Both the position numbers and the translations under genes were made by a program. The notes beneath the pieces were generated by a model. It was given only the letters and a program-made list of their open reading frames with translations, ran no database searches and was not told the origin of the DNA. This document shows, in pieces, positions 7,361 through 15,404 of a stretch of DNA of 43,341 nucleotides; position 1 is the stretch's first letter; each line of letters starts with the position of its first letter. The DNA comes from Rhodospirillaceae bacterium (GTDB lineage Bacteria; Pseudomonadota; Gammaproteobacteria; Steroidobacterales; Rariloculaceae): the NCBI GenBank assembly GCA_002718345.1, contig PBDA01000055.1, positions 1 through 43,341 on the forward strand, read 5' to 3'.

Positions 7361-9346
7361 ATGACGGAATCTAGTGATTCAAAAGAAGCATCAATAGAGC
7401 GACGAAAGTTTTTGCAGCATGGCACCCTCGCTGGGGCAGCTGCATTGATCGGTAGTTCAGGATCTGAGAAGAGCCATAGCCAAGAAGTTTCTGAGGCAGA
7501 TATACAAAGGCCAGTAGCCCCAGTTATAACGGCTGAGGATGAGGCATCTCCACCTGCACATGCACAGGTCATAGCAGCTGATGAACGTGCAGGGTCTGAT
7601 TTTATGGTAGACGTTATCAAGTCTCTTGAATTTGACTATATTTGCGCTAATCCAGGGTCAAGTTTTCGTGGTCTTCATGAATCAATAATTAATTACGGTG
7701 GTAATGAGAGCCCTGAGCTTATTACTTGTTGTCACGAAGAATCCTCAGTGGCAATGGCACATGGATATTTCAAGGCAGAGGGTAAACCTCTGGCGGTTAT
7801 GGCTCACGGGACAGTTGGTCTTCAGCATGCTGCCATGGCGATATACAACGCGTGGTGTGACCGAGTACCCGTGTATTTAGTTCTGGGGAATCATAATGAT
7901 GCAGCACTACGTAGGGCCGCAGAGTGGTATCACGGCGTGCAAGATGCGGCAGATATGGTTAGGGATTATGTTAAATGGGATGACACGCCGTGGTCATTAG
8001 AGCATTTTGCTGAATCTGCCGTGCGTGCTTATAAGGTTTCAATGACGCCCCCAATGGCTCCGGTCGTCTTAGTATTAGATGGGCATTTGCAGGAAGGACC
8101 AATCCCGCTGGATTCAGGTTTGTCTATTCCAAAATTAACTATTCCAACTCCACCCCAAGGAGATTCTGGCGCGGTTGAGGAAGCGGCGCGAATGCTTGTT
8201 GAGGCTGAATTTCCAGTACTTGTGGCTGATCGTGCTGCACGCACTCCTGCTGGAATGTCCTTATTGGTAGAGCTTGCAGAGGCTTTGCAGGCAGCTGTAA
8301 TTGATGGGGGAAGTCGGTTGAATTTTCCGACACGTCATCCATTAAATCAGACCCATCGAGCTGGCAATGGAGCACCGCCAATAAATCGAGAAATAATCTC
8401 TCAGGCTGATGTAATTCTTGGGCTAGAGGTCATGGATTTTTGGTCCACAGTTAACTCACTGCGCGACCAACTTCATCGGTCTGTTTCACGTGTTGCCAAG
8501 CCTGATGCCAAATTGATTTCCATTTCAACGGGAGATTTGTATATACGCTCTAATTATCAGGATTTTCGTCGTATGCAGGAAGTAGATCTGGCAATTGCAG
8601 CAGATGCAGAAGCAACTATGCCAGCATTAATAGAGGCAGTTAAGCGTCTAACGACTCGTTCCAGACGTCAGGTGTTTGAAGAACGGGGTCAAAAATTATC
8701 ACAGGCAAGTCGTTTGGCTGATGAGAACGCACGACTCGCGGCGAGTTATGCTTTTAATGCAAGTCCGGTCAGCACAGCGCGATTATGTTCTGAAATTTGG
8801 TCAAAGATAAAAAATGAAGATTGGTCATTAGTTTCTAGTTATTACAGTGATGGTGGAGGTTGGCCTAGAAGACTTTGGGATTTCAATAAGTCATATCAGT
8901 GGCTCGGCCACGCAGGAGGCGGAGGTATCGGTTATGGAGCTCCCGCATCTGTAGGTGGCGCCTTAGCAAATCGACGCCATGGACGGTTCTCTGTAGCGAT
9001 TCAAACAGACGGGGATCTAATGTATGCCCCTGGGGTTCTTTGGACAGCAGCACATCATGGAATTCCACTATTGAGCGTTATGAATAATAACCGTTCATAT
9101 CATATGGAAGTTATGCACGTACAACGGATGTGCAATGCTCGTAATCGAGGGGTTGACCGTGCACATATAGGTAATGAATTAGGCGATCCAAATATTGATT
9201 ACGCTCAAATGGTGAAGGGATTGGGAGTTTATACGGAGGGCCCAATTGATAAACCAGCAGACCTTGGTCCTGCACTTGAGAGAGCAGTAGCTGTTGTGAA
9301 GCGTGGAGAACCAGCTTTAGTTGATGTTGTTACGCAGGTTAGGTGA
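7361..9346 (+). CDS. Tat-exported thiamine-diphosphate enzyme, acetolactate synthase/benzoylformate decarboxylase-like
   Basis: ThDP-dependent enzyme of the decarboxylase/carboligase superfamily (661 aa), which acts on 2-oxo acids or aldehydes. A long twin-arginine leader is present (ERRKFLQHG, residues 13-21, then a hydrophobic alanine-rich stretch), so the folded cofactor-loaded enzyme should be periplasmic. The PYR domain holds the activating Glu in CHEESSVAMAHGYFKAEG (Glu126); a central domain follows (about 240-400); the PP domain has the ThDP/Mg motif TDGD at 549-552 and NNN at 575-577. The usual first Gly of GDGD is Thr. The next gene, a di-heme cytochrome c, overlaps or abuts its stop, implying coupled expression and possibly electron transfer. 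It is not a biosynthetic IlvB: the leader and context argue against that. The substrate is unknown. Confidence 0.85.
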   Translation: MTESSDSKEASIERRKFLQHGTLAGAAALIGSSGSEKSHSQEVSEADIQRPVAPVITAEDEASPPAHAQVIAADERAGSDFMVDVIKSLEFDYICANPGSSFRGLHESIINYGGNESPELITCCHEESSVAMAHGYFKAEGKPLAVMAHGTVGLQHAAMAIYNAWCDRVPVYLVLGNHNDAALRRAAEWYHGVQDAADMVRDYVKWDDTPWSLEHFAESAVRAYKVSMTPPMAPVVLVLDGHLQEGPIPLDSGLSIPKLTIPTPPQGDSGAVEEAARMLVEAEFPVLVADRAARTPAGMSLLVELAEALQAAVIDGGSRLNFPTRHPLNQTHRAGNGAPPINREIISQADVILGLEVMDFWSTVNSLRDQLHRSVSRVAKPDAKLISISTGDLYIRSNYQDFRRMQEVDLAIAADAEATMPALIEAVKRLTTRSRRQVFEERGQKLSQASRLADENARLAASYAFNASPVSTARLCSEIWSKIKNEDWSLVSSYYSDGGGWPRRLWDFNKSYQWLGHAGGGGIGYGAPASVGGALANRRHGRFSVAIQTDGDLMYAPGVLWTAAHHGIPLLSVMNNNRSYHMEVMHVQRMCNARNRGVDRAHIGNELGDPNIDYAQMVKGLGVYTEGPIDKPADLGPALERAVAVVKRGEPALVDVVTQVR

Positions 9347-9354
9347 GGTTGTTT

Positions 9355-9945
9355 ATGGAACGCACACATTTAATGCTGTTAACCGCAATATTGGTTTTCG
9401 GGATGAGTTTCTCTATGGTTTTTGCTCAAGATAATAACGGTCAAATACATTATTTAGCATCTGGGTGTGCAGGCTGTCATGGCAATCAGGGAGAGGGCGA
9501 TGTACTAGGACCAAGTTTGACAACTGGCATGCTTTCATTAGCTCGCTTTGTTGCTTACGTGCGAGAGCCAACAGGCAGCATGCCTCCTTATACTGAAGAA
9601 ATTTTGTCTGATTCTATCCTAGATGAGATTTATGATTTTTTGACGCCTAATATTCCGCAACAAGTCATTAATGGACGGCCTGATATTGGTGAGCAAGTCT
9701 ATCGAAGTAAGGGGTGTTACCAATGCCATGCCAATGAGGGACAAGGCGGCGCTCAAGGCCCCAGGCTTGGACCAGATCCTGTTTCATTTCCAAGGTTTAG
9801 TTGGTATGCCCGAAACCCTAGTGGTGGCATGCCTCCTTATACTGAGTCCGTTTTGTCAGATCAGGAACTGGCTGACATATATGCGTTTTTGGAGTCCAGG
9901 CCTGAGCCTCTACCCATTCAGGAAATTCCTTTGCTTGCGCCTTAG
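9355..9945 (+). CDS. Periplasmic di-heme cytochrome c
   Basis: Exported electron carrier (196 aa) with two tandem class-I-like c domains produced by internal duplication. Heme-binding motifs are CAGCH (residues 38-42) and CYQCH (121-125); each is followed by a matching distal-Met segment, GSMPPYT (Met about 76) and GGMPPYT (Met about 159), and by a similar helix ending in IYDFL or IYAFL. The ATG at 9355 is chosen since it gives a normal signal peptide ending MVFAQ; an upstream GTG at 9343 overlaps the previous stop and would only add four residues. Tight linkage to the Tat-exported ThDP enzyme suggests it accepts electrons from that enzyme or a partner and passes them to the respiratory chain; this is inference. 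Confidence 0.92.
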   Translation: MERTHLMLLTAILVFGMSFSMVFAQDNNGQIHYLASGCAGCHGNQGEGDVLGPSLTTGMLSLARFVAYVREPTGSMPPYTEEILSDSILDEIYDFLTPNIPQQVINGRPDIGEQVYRSKGCYQCHANEGQGGAQGPRLGPDPVSFPRFSWYARNPSGGMPPYTESVLSDQELADIYAFLESRPEPLPIQEIPLLAP

Positions 9946-9956
9946 GTATAGATTTT

Positions 9957-10301
9957 TTATGAGTGGAATTGTTTGCTATCTTGCGGTGCTCCCTTCTTTT
10001 TATGCATCCCATAGTCTCGTTTAATGTCTCCTATTCGAATGCGATAATCAGAAAAAATAGTTTCTATACCTGCTTTTTGTGCTTTTCTGTGTTCTACAAC
10101 ATTACGCCACTCAGCGACGGCCATTTCATCTCTCCAGAAAGATAGTGACAGCATTCTCCCCGGTTTAGTGAGACTTTCGAATCTTTCTATTGAGATAAAT
10201 CCATCAATTTTTTCCACTAGAGGCATCAGTTGATTAGCAAATTCAATGTAGTCTTTTTGCTTTTTTGTAAGCATTTCGACTTCGAATATTACGGCAATCA
10301 T
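9957..10301 (-). CDS. ABM (antibiotic biosynthesis monooxygenase) fold protein
   Basis: Small ferredoxin-like alpha+beta protein (114 aa) of the ABM/heme-degrading-monooxygenase superfamily. Signature elements are the first strand MIAVIFEVEM, the helix with YIEFANQLMPLVEKIDGFISIERFES, the strand MLSLSFWRDEMAVAEWR, and the following helix EHRKAQKAG. The conserved W and H positions match quinol or heme monooxygenase relatives, but the family also includes non-catalytic members. The ATG has GGAG eight bases upstream. No export signal is present. The gene ends 11 bases from the cytochrome c gene, tail to tail, and lies downstream of two DUF6152 genes on the same strand, with which it may be cotranscribed. 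Confidence 0.8.
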   Translation of the reverse strand: MIAVIFEVEMLTKKQKDYIEFANQLMPLVEKIDGFISIERFESLTKPGRMLSLSFWRDEMAVAEWRNVVEHRKAQKAGIETIFSDYRIRIGDIKRDYGMHKKKGAPQDSKQFHS

Positions 10302-10368
10302 TTATGCGCTCCATAACTTATAAGATTAGGTTGTTGATTTTATGGTACTTAAGGCAGGTTAAGGATTT

Positions 10369-11361
10369 TTACTGTACCTCGTAAAGCTTCGCGTTGTCCG
10401 GATTGCATTCAAATGGCATTGGTTCTCTTTCAGGCGCATAGTTCCAGGTCATACTTCCAGTCATTGGATCTATCAAGTATTGCGGATCTTCAATAACATA
10501 GTTGATAAGTAATTGCGTACCGTCATCACTCAGACGATACCTTTCTATAGTATGTTTTTGAGGGCCTGATGGAATGCCATTGCGGTTTCCAGCTCGATTG
10601 TCTGAAAATAGTGTTGTGTCCACTATTAATACATCATCTTCCCACCAAGCGATAGAGTGCCCCTGATTAGTTCTCTGGCCGTTTTCAGGATGTTGTCTCC
10701 CATCTGTATAGAAAGTGCGTTCAACCTGGAATAACTCAGTTCTCACTACTATACGGTCTTCAAGTATCTCTATTTGGTTTAGATAGGGTGCTGCTACAAT
10801 TGTTGGCAAAGGAAAGGGGATACAGTCTGAAGTAGGGTTGTCGGCTTCAGTATATGTTGCTTGGGCTGCTAAACCTTCCTCAGTCAAGGCTCCATAAATA
10901 AAGGTTCGCGTACTAAACCCTGGTAGCCCATCCCAAACACCCTCGAGGCTAGAAGCACTGTTGTTTGAGGTACTTGAACCTGATCGTGGCGTTAGGAAGA
11001 CGCCATCTTCTTTAGTTAGTGATACTAATAAGCCATGGTTTCTTTCACTGTTTCTATCGGGGTGAATCCTAACTGCGACTTGGTCACCTGGGGTTAGAAT
11101 TGATGGAGTCCATCCGCTTCGTGTCATGATTGGAGTGGGATCTCCCTCAAGTTGCCACTCTAATAAAGCGCCTGTGGCGTCAGGTACTTCAACGTAGATA
11201 TAGACATGAGGATTGCGCCAATCGTAGCGACTGACTTTGCCCTGAAAAGTTAAAACAGAATTCATGTCAAATATCGTAGTAAATCCATGGTGCCCGTATA
11301 CGGGGACTACAAAGAAAATTGCTGCAATAATGAAATAAAAAACTTTTTTGAAAAGACGCAT
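10369..11361 (-). CDS. DUF6152 family exported protein (copy 3)
   Basis: Secreted DUF6152 protein (330 aa). The ATG at 11361 is used; an in-frame TTG lies two codons upstream. The hydrophobic signal ends VPVYG before HHGFTTIFD, so the predicted mature protein starts His-His. WRNPH follows, here as YDWRNPHVYIYVE. The second domain has DCIPFPLPTIV, WWEDDVLIVDTTLF, ERYRLS and PFECNPDN near the end. This copy and copy 4 resemble each other more than the others: both contain RSGWT..., PYLNQIEI/PYLNEIEI, and a TNQG segment, so they look like a tandem duplication. Only 12 bases separate them, so they are one operon. Function unknown. Confidence 0.85.
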   Translation of the reverse strand: MRLFKKVFYFIIAAIFFVVPVYGHHGFTTIFDMNSVLTFQGKVSRYDWRNPHVYIYVEVPDATGALLEWQLEGDPTPIMTRSGWTPSILTPGDQVAVRIHPDRNSERNHGLLVSLTKEDGVFLTPRSGSSTSNNSASSLEGVWDGLPGFSTRTFIYGALTEEGLAAQATYTEADNPTSDCIPFPLPTIVAAPYLNQIEILEDRIVVRTELFQVERTFYTDGRQHPENGQRTNQGHSIAWWEDDVLIVDTTLFSDNRAGNRNGIPSGPQKHTIERYRLSDDGTQLLINYVIEDPQYLIDPMTGSMTWNYAPEREPMPFECNPDNAKLYEVQ

Positions 11362-11373
11362 AGTCAACTAGGA

Positions 11374-12399
11374 TTATTGAAGTGTGTAGCGACTTGAGTT
11401 CTCTAAGTCACAACCAAAGCCCATCATTTCAAAATGAGGTGCATAATACCACTCAACATGCCCACTAAATGGTTCTGCTAGGTATTCAGGGTCTTCTAGT
11501 ACAAAATCAATAAGAAGCCTTGTTCGATCTTCACTCAAAGAGTAACGTTCTAGCACACGTTTTTCGGCACCTGATGGTACGCCGCTATTACCCTGTTGTC
11601 CTGATATGGGGGCTCTATGATCTTCAAATAGTCGTGTATCAACAATGAGCGTGTCTTCGTCCCACCGACCAATGGCATACCCCTGATTCGTCCGCTCACC
11701 ATTTGCAGGATGTTCACGCCCATCTAGGTAAATAACCCGTTCCGCATTAAATCGCTCATTGCGAATAACTATAGCATCATCCTTTATTTCTATTTCATTG
11801 AGGTAGGGGGCAACTAGTATTGATGGTAGGGGTGCTGCAACACATTGAGCTGCTGGACTATCCATTCTGACGTCAAATTCGGAGCTTGCAGCCAAGCCTT
11901 TATCGGTAATTGAAACCTCTCCCCATGCTGCATAATAGATATCATAGTCTTCACGACGAAGTTCCCAGTTTCCTGAAAAATCAAATGCCTGAGCTAGTGA
12001 TTCAGAATCACTTGATTGCCTGAGAAAGTAGGATCTTGCAGACAATATGGACCCGTTTGTTTTTTCTAACGTAAGAAGGAGCGCATGTTTTCTTCGTGGG
12101 TTTCTGTCAGGCATTGCACGAACGAGGACCTGTTCGCCAACTTGAATGGATTCACTCGTCCACCCACTACGGGCAAGGATAGGGACTGCATCAGTCTCAA
12201 TTTCCCATTCCACAGCTTCTCCAGCCTCATTGATAGTTTCTACGAAAATATAGGTGTGTGGGTTAGCCCATTGAAAACGGGTTACCGTGCCAGGGAGGGC
12301 TAAAATAGTATTTGCGTCAAATATTTGAGCGCTGTGGTGTCCAATCGCAGGTAGGCTGATCCACAGGGACAAAAATAGAAATGCTAGTTTTTTCTTCAT
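11374..12399 (-). CDS. DUF6152 family exported protein (copy 4)
   Basis: Secreted DUF6152 protein (341 aa), first gene of the leftward pair. The signal peptide ends LPAIG before HHSAQIFD, giving a predicted mature N-terminal His-His; the WxNPH motif appears as QWANPHTYIF, with Ala replacing the Arg of the other copies. The C-terminal domain has AQCVAAPLPSIL, GRWDEDTLIVDTRLF, LERYSLS and a late Cys in MGFGCDLE. ATG at 12399 has GAGGA directly before it, closer than usual. The gene is divergent from a zinc-ribbon gene across a 137-base gap containing a 12-base palindrome. Function unknown; it may bind metal. Confidence 0.85.
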   Translation of the reverse strand: MKKKLAFLFLSLWISLPAIGHHSAQIFDANTILALPGTVTRFQWANPHTYIFVETINEAGEAVEWEIETDAVPILARSGWTSESIQVGEQVLVRAMPDRNPRRKHALLLTLEKTNGSILSARSYFLRQSSDSESLAQAFDFSGNWELRREDYDIYYAAWGEVSITDKGLAASSEFDVRMDSPAAQCVAAPLPSILVAPYLNEIEIKDDAIVIRNERFNAERVIYLDGREHPANGERTNQGYAIGRWDEDTLIVDTRLFEDHRAPISGQQGNSGVPSGAEKRVLERYSLSEDRTRLLIDFVLEDPEYLAEPFSGHVEWYYAPHFEMMGFGCDLENSSRYTLQ

Positions 12400-12455
12400 T
12401 CCTCTATCATACCATTCTGATTTTGGTGTTCTCGTTGATACAAAAATAGCATAGT

Positions 12456-12467
12456 GTAGATATCTAC
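12456..12467. promoter_or_regulatory. 12-base perfect palindrome in divergent intergenic gap
   Basis: GTAGATATCTAC is a perfect palindrome roughly midway between the divergent DUF6152 copy 4 and zinc-ribbon genes. It could be an operator for a dimeric regulator controlling both sides, but a 12-base palindrome in AT-rich DNA can occur by chance. No regulator gene is adjacent. Confidence 0.2.
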
Positions 12468-12536
12468 TGATTTTTTTATTTGATAGTTGAATGTTAGGGT
12501 TACTGGGTCAGTTTAGACATTAAAGTCAGGCATTTT

Positions 12537-12821
12537 ATGGATTCAAATAAAAAGGGAGTTATGAAAAAGTTTGAAAAAGACGAAATAATCCAGAAGCTTG
12601 TGGAAAAGGGGGCTGACAAACCTTGCCCTCGTTGCGGAAATAAGGCCTTTACCCTTGTTGATGGTTTTTTTAATCAGACTATTCAAAATAGCGCATCTGA
12701 TTATGTTCTTGGCGGCGAAAGTATTCCCTCAGTTATTACCGCTTGTACTAATTGTGGTTTCCTATCTCAATATGCTTTAGGAGCTCTGGGCCTTCTAGCG
12801 CATCAGCTTTGGAAAGAATAG
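12537..12821 (+). CDS. Small zinc-ribbon protein of unknown function
   Basis: A 94-residue cytosolic protein with two CxxC knuckles, CPRCGNKAF (residues about 30-38) and CTNCGFLSQY (about 70-79), which should bind one zinc ion. The region between them is a short beta-type insert, and the C-terminus is a mildly hydrophobic ALGALGLL segment. The start is ambiguous: ATG 12537 has AGG seven bases upstream, while ATG 12561 (MKKFEKDEI) has AAGGGAG immediately upstream; both preserve the zinc knuckles. I do not recognise a function; similar small proteins are annotated only as hypothetical. The DUF2272 gene starts seven bases after its stop, so they are likely cotranscribed. Confidence 0.7.
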   Translation: MDSNKKGVMKKFEKDEIIQKLVEKGADKPCPRCGNKAFTLVDGFFNQTIQNSASDYVLGGESIPSVITACTNCGFLSQYALGALGLLAHQLWKE

Positions 12822-12828
12822 TTATTAT

Positions 12829-13920
12829 ATGCATCTCTTTTTAAATTCTAATAATGACCTAACAAGAAGCTATCAAATTCCTTTTTGTTTTTTCTTGAAA
12901 TTATTTCTGTTGCTGATAGCAAGTTTTAGTTTGAGTCCAGTAGTAAAAGGACAGTTCTATCTCGAACGGGTATCACTAGATCAACTGGACATTACTCTAC
13001 CATCAACGAGAATCGCAGGAGTGCCTGGCAAACTTCATGTTATTGATAGGTCTTGTCCAAAGCTTTCATTATCAAAGGCAAGGGGTCGTATTGTTAATAT
13101 TGCGATCCAAGAATGGGGGTTTTTTGGGTTTCATATTCTAGATCAAACTGGAGTGTCTGGCTCAAGTTCAACAGGTCTTCTAAGTGGGAGGGCACCACGG
13201 CTCAGTGCAAGTGAATCAAGACGTTTGAATAACACAATTGCTGGTTACTGGTCAGTTACACCAGATGGTGATTGGATTTTGGAAAGGCAAAATAGTGTTT
13301 GGAATGGGCCTAGTGGCGCCTCAGCACGGTGGCGTGATCCTTGGTCTGCAGCATTCATTTCTTGGGTGATGTGTGAGGGTGGTTTAAGCGAATTCGACCA
13401 GTTCCAGAGAGCCATTGCACACCATCAGTATATAGATCAGGCCATTCAAGCTCGTACCAATGAATCTAAAGCAGCATACACCGCTTATGATGTAGGAGAA
13501 TTACCTATAGAACCGGGTGATTTACTTTGCTCTTCACGGAGAGGGACCTACAGGTCTCTGGCTGATAGGGTTCAGAGCATAGGGAATGGTGTTCGCTCAC
13601 ATTGCGATATTGTGATTGACCTTGATAAGCCTAATCAGCAAGTTTTGGTTATTGGAGGTAATGTTCGCGGCGCAGTCAGGTTAAAACTTTTAGCTGCATC
13701 TTTTTATCAAGAAGACGGAGCAGATGTTCGGGTTAGGTCAGTGGGTCTTGGAAGGCGGACAATATTCGCTCACCTAAAACTCCATTCTGATTCTGTTGAA
13801 AGTAATGTGCTTGAAAATAGTCCAACTTTAAGATCATTAATTCAGTCGGAAGGGCGTTCTTCTTGGTTAAGAAGGCGATTATTTTTGCAGTTAAGGAGAG
13901 CAAGAGAACGTAAGGATTAA
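12829..13920 (+). CDS. DUF2272 domain protein, exported or membrane-anchored
   Basis: Protein of 363 aa with an N-terminal hydrophobic segment (about residues 20-42, FFLKLFLLLIASFSLSP) acting as signal peptide or anchor. The DUF2272 core is recognisable by WRDPWSAAFISWVMCEGGL (about 166-184), the helix HHQYIDQAIQAR, and the later segments EPGDLLCSSRRGTY and SHCDIVIDLD followed by VIGGNVRGAV. The family has been likened to NlpC/P60-type cysteine peptidases or amidases, which would fit a cell-wall or secreted-substrate role, but activity is unproven. The C-terminus is unusually rich in Arg (residues about 345-363). It has no obvious link to the surrounding catabolic genes. Confidence 0.75.
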   Translation: MHLFLNSNNDLTRSYQIPFCFFLKLFLLLIASFSLSPVVKGQFYLERVSLDQLDITLPSTRIAGVPGKLHVIDRSCPKLSLSKARGRIVNIAIQEWGFFGFHILDQTGVSGSSSTGLLSGRAPRLSASESRRLNNTIAGYWSVTPDGDWILERQNSVWNGPSGASARWRDPWSAAFISWVMCEGGLSEFDQFQRAIAHHQYIDQAIQARTNESKAAYTAYDVGELPIEPGDLLCSSRRGTYRSLADRVQSIGNGVRSHCDIVIDLDKPNQQVLVIGGNVRGAVRLKLLAASFYQEDGADVRVRSVGLGRRTIFAHLKLHSDSVESNVLENSPTLRSLIQSEGRSSWLRRRLFLQLRRARERKD

Positions 13921-14067
13921 GCCTCGATTTATATTGCGTTCTTGGATTTTCAGAATGAGACAAGTGTATGCATGTAAACTGTACTTATTCTGGATTGGAG
14001 TTCATGAGATTATTCAATGAAGTGTTGTTACCTTAGGAATTTAGATAAAAAAGAATAGGGAATTATT

Positions 14068-14910
14068 ATGCCGAATCTGTTTAAAAGATCAGTGGTAGCG
14101 TGTGGTTTTGTTTGTATGAGCTTGTTGCAAATGACCCAGGCTCAAGAGATGAGAATTTACAATACAGTTAAAGAAAAGCTTGCTCGTGGCGAACAAGTTA
14201 TAGGTGGTACTGTGACTACCTCTGATCCTAATATGTACTGTTCCATGGCTAATTCTGGCTATGATTTCCTCTGGATTGAAATGCAACATAGTCCGCTGAC
14301 TTATCAGGAGGTCGCTCGCATGATATGGGCATGCAAAGATGCCCCTGCAATTCCTTTTGTGAGAGTTCCTGATGCTACTGCTGGAGATATTCAAAAAGCT
14401 ACGGATATTGGAGCTTTAGGAATTATTGTTCCTCTTGTTGATACTGCAGAGAAGATTGAAGCAGCAGTGCAGTATGCACATTATCCGCCAATTGGAATTC
14501 GTAGTCAGGGCGGGGGACAGTATCGCGCACTTTGGGGAGATGATTACCGTGAAAGTGCAAATGAAAACATCATGCTTGTTGCAATGATAGAGGCCCCAGC
14601 TGGAGTAGAAGAAGTTAGCTGGATTGCAGCAGTTGATCATGTTGATGTGGTTATGGTTGCTAGTACTGATCTTGGGAGTTTTTCTGGCCTGAGACAGGGG
14701 GATGCACAATATGAATCAATGGTTGATCAAGTACGCCAAGCTACTTTGGCGGCTGGCCGTGCGCTGGGCGGACCTCAGGCGTGGCGTGAGCGTGAGGGCT
14801 TTCAGTTTTTTCAGGGGCCTACTGATGCCAATCTTTTGAGGCTTGGCGTAGAGGAATCTTTGGCTACTCTTGGAAGTGGTATAGCTGAGATTGAGGGGTC
14901 CGAGCCTTAA
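14068..14910 (+). CDS. Exported HpcH/HpaI-family aldolase
   Basis: Class II aldolase of the HpcH/HpaI (2-keto-3-deoxy-acid aldolase) family, 280 aa; relatives cleave 4-hydroxy-2-oxo acids to pyruvate plus an aldehyde using a divalent metal. Expected active-site residues all appear: His74 in IEMQHSPLT, Arg99 in FVRVPDA, metal Glu175 in AMIEAPAGVEE and metal Asp201 in STDLGSF. Unlike cytosolic relatives it starts with a clear Sec signal peptide ending MTQAQ (about residue 26), so it should act in the periplasm. AGGGA precedes the ATG. The NIPSNAP gene follows within 25 bases. Together with the nearby Tat-exported ThDP enzyme this suggests 2-oxo acid chemistry outside the cytosol. Confidence 0.87.
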   Translation: MPNLFKRSVVACGFVCMSLLQMTQAQEMRIYNTVKEKLARGEQVIGGTVTTSDPNMYCSMANSGYDFLWIEMQHSPLTYQEVARMIWACKDAPAIPFVRVPDATAGDIQKATDIGALGIIVPLVDTAEKIEAAVQYAHYPPIGIRSQGGGQYRALWGDDYRESANENIMLVAMIEAPAGVEEVSWIAAVDHVDVVMVASTDLGSFSGLRQGDAQYESMVDQVRQATLAAGRALGGPQAWREREGFQFFQGPTDANLLRLGVEESLATLGSGIAEIEGSEP

Positions 14911-14935
14911 GGCGTTGAAATATAAAGGAATGTAT

Positions 14936-15379
14936 ATGTCTAAGAAGTATAGGGTGATTTTTGTTTTTAGTGTGTTTGCTTTTGTTTTTGGCGTCATTGT
15001 TGGTGGGAATGTGCGGTTTGCGAGTGATGCACAGGCGCAAACACCACAAAAAATATTTGAATTAAGAACATACACAACACATCCTGGCCGCCTTGCGGAA
15101 CTCCACTCACGATTCGCGGACCACACCGTATCTCTATTTGAGCGACACGGCATGACTAACATTGGATATTTTCAGCCTTCGGACTCACCTCTTTCTGAGA
15201 ATACGCTGATTTACTTGCTTGCTCATGATAGTCGCGAAGCAGCTGTTGCTAGTTGGGCAGATTTTAGGGCAGACCCAGATTGGTTAAGTGCATCTGAGGA
15301 GTCACGACGTAATGGTAGGCTTGTGCAGAACGTCGAGAGTGTGTTTTTAGATGCAACTTACTATTCAAAGATAAAGTAA
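14936..15379 (+). CDS. Exported NIPSNAP-family protein
   Basis: NIPSNAP-domain protein (147 aa from the chosen ATG). The start at 14936 is preferred because AAAGGA lies seven bases upstream; ATG 14930 would add only two residues and sits on the ribosome-binding site. A signal peptide or anchor (KKYRVIFVFSVFAFVFG) ends near DAQAQ. The mature domain has the family hallmark IFELRTYTTHPGRLAELHSRF (split here as strand plus helix), then HGMTNIGYFQP, LIYLLAHDSREAAVASW and DPDWLSASE. Biochemical function of bacterial NIPSNAP proteins is unclear; the ferredoxin-like fold is related to ABM monooxygenases. It lies in the run of exported genes between the aldolase and DUF6282 hydrolase. Confidence 0.85.
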   Translation: MSKKYRVIFVFSVFAFVFGVIVGGNVRFASDAQAQTPQKIFELRTYTTHPGRLAELHSRFADHTVSLFERHGMTNIGYFQPSDSPLSENTLIYLLAHDSREAAVASWADFRADPDWLSASEESRRNGRLVQNVESVFLDATYYSKIK

Positions 15380-15404
15380 TAAAAATAAATAATCTTTATC
15401 CATC

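Noticed and set aside
7361-9346. Biosynthetic acetolactate synthase (ilvB)
   Set aside because: It has a Tat leader, no ilvN partner and a cytochrome c neighbour, so a catabolic exported enzyme fits better.
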